This document shows positions 15,253 to 19,828 of a stretch of 19,828 bases of DNA, piece by piece (the stretch's first letter is position 1; the number at the start of each line of letters is the position of its first letter). Below the pieces are notes generated by a model. The model saw only the letters and a list, made by a program, of their open reading frames with translations. It did not search any database and was not told the origin of the DNA. Both the position numbers and the translations under genes were made by a program. Source of the DNA: Lentisphaeria bacterium (lineage in GTDB: Bacteria; Verrucomicrobiota; Lentisphaeria; Victivallales; UBA1829); NCBI GenBank assembly GCA_017540385.1, contig JAFYBD010000266.1, positions 1 through 19,828 on the forward strand. The letters run 5' to 3'.

Positions 15253-15903
15253 TCACCCGGCGGAAAGCAGCCCCGGCGCGAGATCCATGAGTTTGATCGC
15301 GACCAGGAAGATGTACTTCGTGGAGAACAGGAGCAGGAAGATCAGAAAGACCGTCACGCCCTTCATGAATTCGGAGGACGCGCGGTACAGACGCGGCTGG
15401 TAGTTCGTGAGGACGTTCCAGCCGTCCAGCCCGGGGATCGGGAGCAGATTGAAGATGCACAGGAACGCATTGTACACCCCGAGGTACAGGAATATCTCCA
15501 GGATTGCCATCCCGACGGCTTTGTTCTCAATGAGCGCGGGGAGCCGGGTCGCGAGGAACCCGTAGAAGAAAAACCCGATCAGGAAGAGCCCGAAATTCGT
15601 CGCCGGTCCCGCCGCTGCCACGATCGCCGGGGCGTGACGGCTCCGCGCCCTCAGCACGCCCGGATTGACCGGCACGGCGCCCCAGGCGAACCCGAGCAGC
15701 AGGAACATGATGATGGACATCGCGCCCATCTGCCGGAGCGGGTTCAGCGTCAGGTGGCCGCGGTCGGCCGCAGTGGCGTCGCCGAGCTGGAGCGCGGTCC
15801 ATGCGTGGAAGAATTCGTGGAGGCAGATCGAGAAGACCACCACGAGCGTGATGATGCAGAAAACGAGCGGGTCTTCGAGGATAGTCGAGATGAAGAGGTT
15901 CAT
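15253..15903 (-). CDS. Site-2 protease family protein (M50, minimal form)
   Basis: An intramembrane zinc metalloprotease of 216 residues. HEFFH at residues 29-33 gives two zinc ligands and the catalytic Glu30. NLLPIPGLDG (152-161) supplies the third ligand, Asp160, in the family NxxPxxxLDG pattern. About six hydrophobic segments are visible. There is no PDZ domain, so it belongs with the short S2P forms rather than RseP. Its substrate is unknown; relatives cleave membrane-bound regulators or peptides. The ATG at 15903 overlaps the ldcA stop as ATGA, so it is probably translated by coupling, which fits the weak ribosome site (AGG about 10 bases upstream). The frame is open further upstream, but that segment overlaps ldcA and is not conserved in the family. 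Confidence 0.88.
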   Translation of the reverse strand: MNLFISTILEDPLVFCIITLVVVFSICLHEFFHAWTALQLGDATAADRGHLTLNPLRQMGAMSIIMFLLLGFAWGAVPVNPGVLRARSRHAPAIVAAAGPATNFGLFLIGFFFYGFLATRLPALIENKAVGMAILEIFLYLGVYNAFLCIFNLLPIPGLDGWNVLTNYQPRLYRASSEFMKGVTVFLIFLLLFSTKYIFLVAIKLMDLAPGLLSAG

Positions 15904-16811
15904 GGACGGTTCGCCTGGGATGAGGTGACGGGCCGGATTTCGACCGGGGCCCCGCACAGGTAGGAGCATTTGGGGTGTTCGTGGCCGAACGGCAGTCCCT
16001 GGAACACCGGTTTGCCGGTCGCGGCCGCGAAGTCGCGCAGGAGCCGCCGTATCTGCGGCTTCGGACTGCATGCCGTGAAGTAGCCGAAGACGACGGCCGA
16101 GGCCTGCGTCACGATCCCCGCCTGCACGAGGTGCGTCAGGTGACGGTCCAGCACGCGCGCTTCCTCATGCACGTCTTCCAGCGCGAGCACCGTCCCGCGG
16201 AGATCGGGCATCCACGGCGTGCCGCAGAGCGTGGTCATGACCGTGAGGTTGGAGAGCACGAGGGGGCCGGAGACGGATTCGACGCGGATCGACCCCTCGA
16301 CCGGACGGAGCGCGAACTTCCGCGGGGCGGACGTTTTCCGCAGGACGTTGCGGAACGACGTTTTCGCCTCGGGGCGCTTCATCGCGTCGGGGAGGCCGTC
16401 GGCCATCGGCGCGCAGACCGCGATCCCGGCGTGTTTCGCGAGCATGGCCAGATGAAGCGCGGAGATGTCGCTGTAGCCGTAGACCGGGAGGTTCCGTTCG
16501 CGCAGCAGGTCGAAATCCAGGCGGGGCAGGATGTGGGCGCTGCCGAATCCGCCGCGGGTGCAGAGGATCAGGTCGACGTCCGGGTCGTTCAGGAGCGCGT
16601 GGAAATCGTTCAGCCTCGTTTCCGGGGTGCCGCAGCAGTATTTCATCGGGCCGCGACGGAGCGCGCCCGGGGCGAGTTTCACCTTCACGCCGCAGACTTC
16701 TTCGAGGTAACGCTTCGCCTCGGCGATCCTCGTGGCGTCGGGGAGGCTGGCAGGCGAGGTCAGGCCGACGGTTTTGACGGATGCCGGGAAGATTCGGTCG
16801 GGCTTTTGCAT
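15900..16811 (-). CDS. ldcA: LD-carboxypeptidase, S66 family (murein tetrapeptide carboxypeptidase-like)
   Basis: A cytoplasmic serine peptidase that removes the terminal D-Ala from murein tetrapeptide during peptidoglycan recycling. It has 303 residues, the usual size. The S66 triad is visible as Ser114 in GYSDISALH, Glu212 in LALEDVHEE and His277 in GLPFGHEHP; CTRGGFGSAHILP (84-96) is the conserved loop before it. Some S66 members cleave microcin or other peptides, so recycling is the likeliest role, not proven. The frame is open 38 codons upstream, but the promoter and AAGGA 10 bases before the ATG at 16811 support this start. No signal peptide is present. It forms a two-gene operon with the site-2 protease. 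Confidence 0.9.
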   Translation of the reverse strand: MQKPDRIFPASVKTVGLTSPASLPDATRIAEAKRYLEEVCGVKVKLAPGALRRGPMKYCCGTPETRLNDFHALLNDPDVDLILCTRGGFGSAHILPRLDFDLLRERNLPVYGYSDISALHLAMLAKHAGIAVCAPMADGLPDAMKRPEAKTSFRNVLRKTSAPRKFALRPVEGSIRVESVSGPLVLSNLTVMTTLCGTPWMPDLRGTVLALEDVHEEARVLDRHLTHLVQAGIVTQASAVVFGYFTACSPKPQIRRLLRDFAAATGKPVFQGLPFGHEHPKCSYLCGAPVEIRPVTSSQANRP

Positions 16812-16862
16812 GGCGGTGAATTCCTTGCGGACAGTGGTTTTCTGCGGGAAACGGGCGGTTTT

Positions 16863-16891
16863 ACTATAGCTTCTCCGGGGACGATTTGCAA
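16863..16891 (-). promoter_or_regulatory. Promoter of the ldcA-M50 operon
   Basis: TTGCAA (16886-16891), a 17-base spacer and TATAGT (16863-16868) on the minus strand. A start near 16856 leaves a leader of about 45 bases. Confidence 0.6.
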
Positions 16892-16923
16892 CCCCGTGCG
16901 CCCGGTTTTTCTGAAAAAACGGC

Positions 16924-16946
16924 AAAAAAGCGCCGGTTCGTCCGGC
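16924..16946 (-). terminator. Intrinsic terminator of the helicase gene
   Basis: On the minus strand GCCGG (16942-16946), loop ACGAA, CCGGC (16932-16936), then GC and six T's (16924-16929). A second run of six T's follows after GCCG. It lies 9 bases after the stop and is the clearest terminator in the window. Confidence 0.75.
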
Positions 16947-16955
16947 CCCGGCACG

Positions 16956-19448
16956 TCAGAGCAGGCTCGGCGTGGTCTCCGGGTACACGATCTCGCCATC
17001 GCGCTCCACGGCGCGTTCGAGCTTCGCGAAGAGCTGGTTGCCGCCACGGTTCCGCAGACATTCCAGGTCGCCGATGATGACCAGTTCGCTCCGGCACCGC
17101 GTGTACGCCACGTTGATGCGGTTCGCGTTGTCCGTGAACCCGATCCCGTGCCGTTCGCTGCTCCGTACGTACGAGATGATGACAGCCTCGCTCTCGCCCC
17201 CCTGGAAACTGTCCACCGTGGCGATGTTTTTCTGCAGGAACCGGTTCCAGCGGTCCGTGGCGAATCTGCTCCCGAAGATGTCCGAGAACGTCTTCCGCAG
17301 CAGGATGATCTGCCGCCGGTACGGGCTGATGACCGTCACGTCCTCGAGCTCGTAGCGTTCCAGCATGGAGCGGAACACCTCGGCCGCGATCCTCACCTCG
17401 CCCGGATTCCAGATGCCCGGACGCCCGCTCTCGAAGACGAACCGCTCCGAACGCTTCCTGAGCGGCAGATGCGAGGTCGAGATGAAGCGCAGGGTGGACG
17501 GCGGATACCGGAGCTCGCGCTCGGCCGGCGGCAGCTTGTAATAGTCCGCGTCGGGATTCGGCAGGAGCTCGGCGTTGTAGAACATGGTCGAGGCGAACCG
17601 CAGAAGCCGCGGATTCCGGCACCGGTAGGACAGATTGAGCACGTACACCGGAAATTTCCGGTAGCCGATCAGCCACTCCAGGATGCTCTTCGTGGCGAGG
17701 GTGGCGGCTTCGCCTTCGCGCGCCGGGTCGTCCTTCAGCAGTTCCTCCAGCACGCTCTTGTGGCGCGGGAAGGGCGGCAGCTGGCGGTGGTCGCCCAGCA
17801 GCACGATGCGGTTCGCGAGCCGCGCGGCCAGGATCGCCTCGTCCGGGGCGGCCATGCCCGCCTCGTCGATCAGGATCACGTCGAACTCCGTCCCGGTCTT
17901 CTGGAAGTTCTCGATCGTGTAGTCGCGCAGCAGACCCGGCAGAGTCCCGGCGAAGATGATGCCGGCGGCTTTCGCGCCGCAGCGGGACCGGATTTTGCGG
18001 TAGTTTCCGGGCGTCCCCACCCAATGGCTCTCCATCAGCGCGGGGTCGACGTTGTCGCGGTTGCGGGCGCACCGCAGGAACGGCAGGTCCATGATCCTGC
18101 GGCAGAGATTGTCGACGGCCGCGTGGGACGGTGCGCCGACCAGGATCCTCAGCCCGGCGCGCTGCATTCTCCTCACGATCTGCTCCAGCAGATATGTTTT
18201 CCCGGTCCCCGGCGGTCCCTGGATCAGGACCACGCGGTTCGAACCCGAGCACGCCGCTTCCCATGCGGCCCGCTGAGGCTGGTTCAGATGGCTGTCGGGC
18301 GGCGGGGGAGGGCATGTCGGCGGAGCGAAATGCACGGTCGAAAGCCCCAGCAGGGCCCCGGCCGCACCGAGCGAATCCGTGATGCCGGCTTCGAGCTCCA
18401 TGTTGAGCTCGTGCAGGGTGTTCGCGTATTGTTCCAGCGGCCCCTTCGGCATGCGCGCCGTCATGCGGGCCTTCTGGAACTCGAAATCGAGTTTGCGGTC
18501 GCTCCGGATACGTCCGACGATCTGCTCGCCGTCGGCCAGGTCCACGTGAAGCGTCCCGATCCGTTCCCCGCAGTAATCCGCGGTCAGCACGTCGTCCTGG
18601 TGGACCGGGGCGTCGGGCGACGACGGGATCGCCACGACGAATTCGTTGTCCCCGGCCCGGAGGAGTTCCGCCTCGGCCAGGCTCAGCGTGAAGTCGCGTT
18701 CGAGCTCCGCCTGAAGCCGCGCGGAACGTTCGATGAGTTCGAGTCTCTGCCGGACGCGCCACATGGTCTCGGAGCCGACGGACTCGCGGGCGTTTTTGAG
18801 GTAGGAGGTTCCCCCGTCGAGCTCGCGGGCATACGTCCCGTCCAGCGGCAGCACCAGCTGATCGTCCAGTTCGTCTCCGGCCAGGTCGGCCAGCGCGCTC
18901 TGGAACCGTTCGTGAACCTGCTGCGAGTTAAGGCTCTTGAGCGATTTCACCGCGGTCGCAGTAAAGAGCCCCCCGAGTTTGTCCGCGTATTCGTGGAATT
19001 CCTTCAGCGTGAGTTTCGGGTCCGGGACCGCCCGGCCGTCTTCGCGCATCATCCGCGCGATTTCCCGCAGGGCGTCGATCTCCTCCGCCGCGCCGTCTCC
19101 GGTCAGCTGGACCGTCTCCTGTTCCTCCCACAGCGCCGATCCGTCTTCGCGGATGCGGATCAGGTAGCTCTTCTCCCAGTCGGCCGTCCGCACGCGCAGC
19201 CTCGGACATTGTTCCGTCTCGTCCCAGCAGTAAACGCCCTCGGCGTCCGCTCCTCTGCGGCGGGGAAATCTGAGCAGAGCCCCGTTCAGCGCGAGCATGC
19301 TTTTCTCGACCGGGAACGCCTGCGGCCGGCACAACTTCTCCCACAGTTCGTAGAACGCCCGGGATGTCGCATGCTCCGCGTCCCGCTTGTACATGCGGGC
19401 GCGTTCCATCAGATAACTTTCGATCTTGTGAGCTTCGGGGGAACTCAT
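16956..19448 (-). CDS. UPF1-like superfamily 1 helicase (DNA2/NAM7, AAA_11/AAA_12 type)
   Basis: An 830-residue ATP-dependent helicase. The motor lies in the second half: Walker A GPPGTGKTY near residue 410, DEAGMAAPDEA near 526, LLGDHRQLPPF, YRCRNPRLLRF, VISPYRRQI, VDSFQGGESEAVI near 744, and NVAYTRCRSELVIIGD. These are the motifs of the UPF1/DNA2/IGHMBP2 group, which unwind RNA or DNA 5'-3'. The first 400 residues have no motif I know. They are charged and probably mostly folded (KIESYLMERARMYKRD, KFDFEFQ-like segments). The ATG at 19448 is preferred over a longer frame to 19592, because the predicted transcript starts near 19506, inside that extension; GAGGA sits 12 bases upstream. The gene has its own promoter and terminator, so it is monocistronic. 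Its role, repair or RNA handling, is open. Confidence 0.88.
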   Translation of the reverse strand: MSSPEAHKIESYLMERARMYKRDAEHATSRAFYELWEKLCRPQAFPVEKSMLALNGALLRFPRRRGADAEGVYCWDETEQCPRLRVRTADWEKSYLIRIREDGSALWEEQETVQLTGDGAAEEIDALREIARMMREDGRAVPDPKLTLKEFHEYADKLGGLFTATAVKSLKSLNSQQVHERFQSALADLAGDELDDQLVLPLDGTYARELDGGTSYLKNARESVGSETMWRVRQRLELIERSARLQAELERDFTLSLAEAELLRAGDNEFVVAIPSSPDAPVHQDDVLTADYCGERIGTLHVDLADGEQIVGRIRSDRKLDFEFQKARMTARMPKGPLEQYANTLHELNMELEAGITDSLGAAGALLGLSTVHFAPPTCPPPPPDSHLNQPQRAAWEAACSGSNRVVLIQGPPGTGKTYLLEQIVRRMQRAGLRILVGAPSHAAVDNLCRRIMDLPFLRCARNRDNVDPALMESHWVGTPGNYRKIRSRCGAKAAGIIFAGTLPGLLRDYTIENFQKTGTEFDVILIDEAGMAAPDEAILAARLANRIVLLGDHRQLPPFPRHKSVLEELLKDDPAREGEAATLATKSILEWLIGYRKFPVYVLNLSYRCRNPRLLRFASTMFYNAELLPNPDADYYKLPPAERELRYPPSTLRFISTSHLPLRKRSERFVFESGRPGIWNPGEVRIAAEVFRSMLERYELEDVTVISPYRRQIILLRKTFSDIFGSRFATDRWNRFLQKNIATVDSFQGGESEAVIISYVRSSERHGIGFTDNANRINVAYTRCRSELVIIGDLECLRNRGGNQLFAKLERAVERDGEIVYPETTPSLL

Positions 19449-19512
19449 GCGCTGTATCGGTCCTCGTGGTTGTTTCCGCGCCGTCGCACGACGCGCGGAA
19501 CATTTGACGGAT

Positions 19513-19541
19513 AATATAGGCCGGTGCGGATGAAATGTCAA
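19513..19541 (-). promoter_or_regulatory. Strong sigma70-type promoter of the UPF1-like helicase
   Basis: TTGACA (19536-19541), a 17-base spacer and TATATT (19513-19518) on the minus strand. Start near 19506 gives a leader of about 58 bases and argues against the longer open frame to 19592. Confidence 0.8.
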
Positions 19542-19675
19542 GGCGGCGGAAGACGAAAGCGCGGAAAACGGCGTCGATTCTCCCCGGATCATCCTTTGTT
19601 TCTTTTTTTCATCAATCGGTTACCCTTTCACGCTCCGACCTGTTAGCCAGCTCAAATAATTGTCTAAACTGACTA

Positions 19676-19713
19676 GTTTTTTAGTTTTTTCGATTTTTTT
19701 TGAAAAAAACTGT
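19676..19713 (+). promoter_or_regulatory. A/T-tract block, UP-element-like
   Basis: Runs of T and A broken by CGA directly precede the -35 at 19714, where RNA polymerase alpha subunits contact UP elements. It contains an 8-base inverted repeat, AGTTTTTT and AAAAAACT. It could also be read as terminator debris, but no rightward gene lies upstream. Confidence 0.4.
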
Positions 19714-19742
19714 TTGACAAGGCTGTGATTGCAGTGTATATT
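19714..19742 (+). promoter_or_regulatory. Strong promoter for a gene beyond the right edge
   Basis: TTGACA (19714-19719), a 17-base spacer and TATATT (19737-19742). Transcription would begin near 19749. No start codon follows before the window ends, so the gene starts after 19828. Confidence 0.8.
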
Positions 19743-19748
19743 AGTCAA

Positions 19749-19828
19749 TGGACAAAAAGCTTGGACCATTCGGGTCCAGGTACAATCATTCATACCTCTC
19801 AAACCACAAAAAGAAAGGTCTTTCTCAA
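19749..19828 (+). promoter_or_regulatory. Structured 5' leader of the off-window gene
   Basis: At least 80 bases of leader with three potential hairpins. (1) TGGACC (19762-19767) and GGTCCA (19773-19778) around ATTCG, extendable by two pairs. (2) AGGTA (19778-19782) and TACCT (19793-19797), which shares bases with the first. (3) AGAAA and TTTCT (19812-19825) around GGTC, which would cover the AAAGG that is the best ribosome-site candidate. No known riboswitch is recognised. Confidence 0.45.

Larger units (their letters stand above)
19449..19828. other. Intergenic region with two divergent strong promoters
   Basis: This 380-base stretch contains no credible gene. It holds the leftward helicase promoter, an AT-rich block (about 19650-19713) and a rightward promoter with the start of a structured leader. 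A 60-codon minus-strand frame at 19620-19802 crosses the rightward promoter and leader and has no support. Confidence 0.7.

Noticed and set aside
15904..16071. Upstream extension of the M50 protease within ldcA
   Set aside because: The added residues are low-complexity, lie wholly inside ldcA in another frame, and would put a soluble arginine-rich tail before the first membrane segment.
16956..19448. Helicase as part of an anti-phage defence system
   Set aside because: No nuclease, methyltransferase or other effector is next to it, and both neighbours are separated by clear terminators or promoters.
15975..19514. 1179-codon open frame on the plus strand opposite ldcA and the helicase
   Set aside because: It is antisense to two well-supported genes with full motif sets. 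Its composition (Arg, His, Asp, Val, Gly-rich) is typical of the reverse frame of GC-rich coding DNA, and it has no recognisable domain.
19620..19802. 60-residue minus-strand frame in the right intergenic region
   Set aside because: It runs across a near-consensus rightward promoter and leader, has no ribosome site, and its lysine-rich middle is just the A/T tract read in reverse.

Overview
The window looks like a GC-rich (about 60-65% by eye), densely packed bacterial chromosome segment made mostly of housekeeping genes. I see no insertion sequence, prophage, CRISPR array, tRNA or rRNA. The organism uses the MEP isoprenoid route (IspH), Shine-Dalgarno-led translation and sigma70-type promoters with TTGACA and an unusually constant TATATT -10. 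The AICAR transformylase without a cyclohydrolase domain, the GSCFA protein beside an AsnB-type amidotransferase, and an orphan Wzx-like flippase suggest a Gram-negative, perhaps anaerobic lineage. A PVC-group bacterium (Lentisphaerota, Kiritimatiellota or Verrucomicrobiota) is my best guess, but nothing here proves it.

Layout. (1) 1-951, minus: the N-terminal three quarters of proA (proline synthesis), with its own candidate promoter and a leader hairpin. (2) 7185-1101, minus: a probable four-gene operon of stand-alone AICAR transformylase, RecD2 helicase, GSCFA-domain protein and AsnB-type glutamine amidotransferase. The last three are joined by a 4-base overlap and a 1-base gap. (3) 7320-10676, plus, divergent from (2): tmk, holB, trmO and ispH, tightly overlapping and surely one operon. 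(4) 12588-10850, minus: a predicted membrane HExxH metallopeptidase overlapping a NIF3/YbgI-family gene. (5) 12880-14457, plus: a Wzx/MATE-like flippase with its own promoter. (6) 15105-14482, minus: a small membrane-anchored protein of unknown function behind a near-consensus promoter. (7) 16811-15253, minus: LD-carboxypeptidase (S66) overlapping a minimal site-2 protease (M50), with promoter and terminator. (8) 19448-16956, minus: a single-gene unit for a UPF1-like superfamily 1 helicase with a strong promoter and a clear terminator. (9) 19449-19828: an intergenic region with a second near-consensus promoter facing right, an A/T-rich block upstream of it, and a structured leader. The gene it drives begins just past the window edge.

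How the genes relate. tmk and holB both serve DNA replication, and trmO and ispH ride on the same transcript. LdcA (peptidoglycan recycling) and the site-2 protease may link wall turnover to intramembrane proteolysis. GSCFA, AsnB and the flippase point to cell-surface polymer chemistry, but no glycosyltransferase cluster lies here. The least explained items are the HExxH membrane protein paired with NIF3, the 207-residue orphan, the GSCFA/AsnB pair and the leader at the right edge. I did not find a self-contained novel defence or biosynthetic system.
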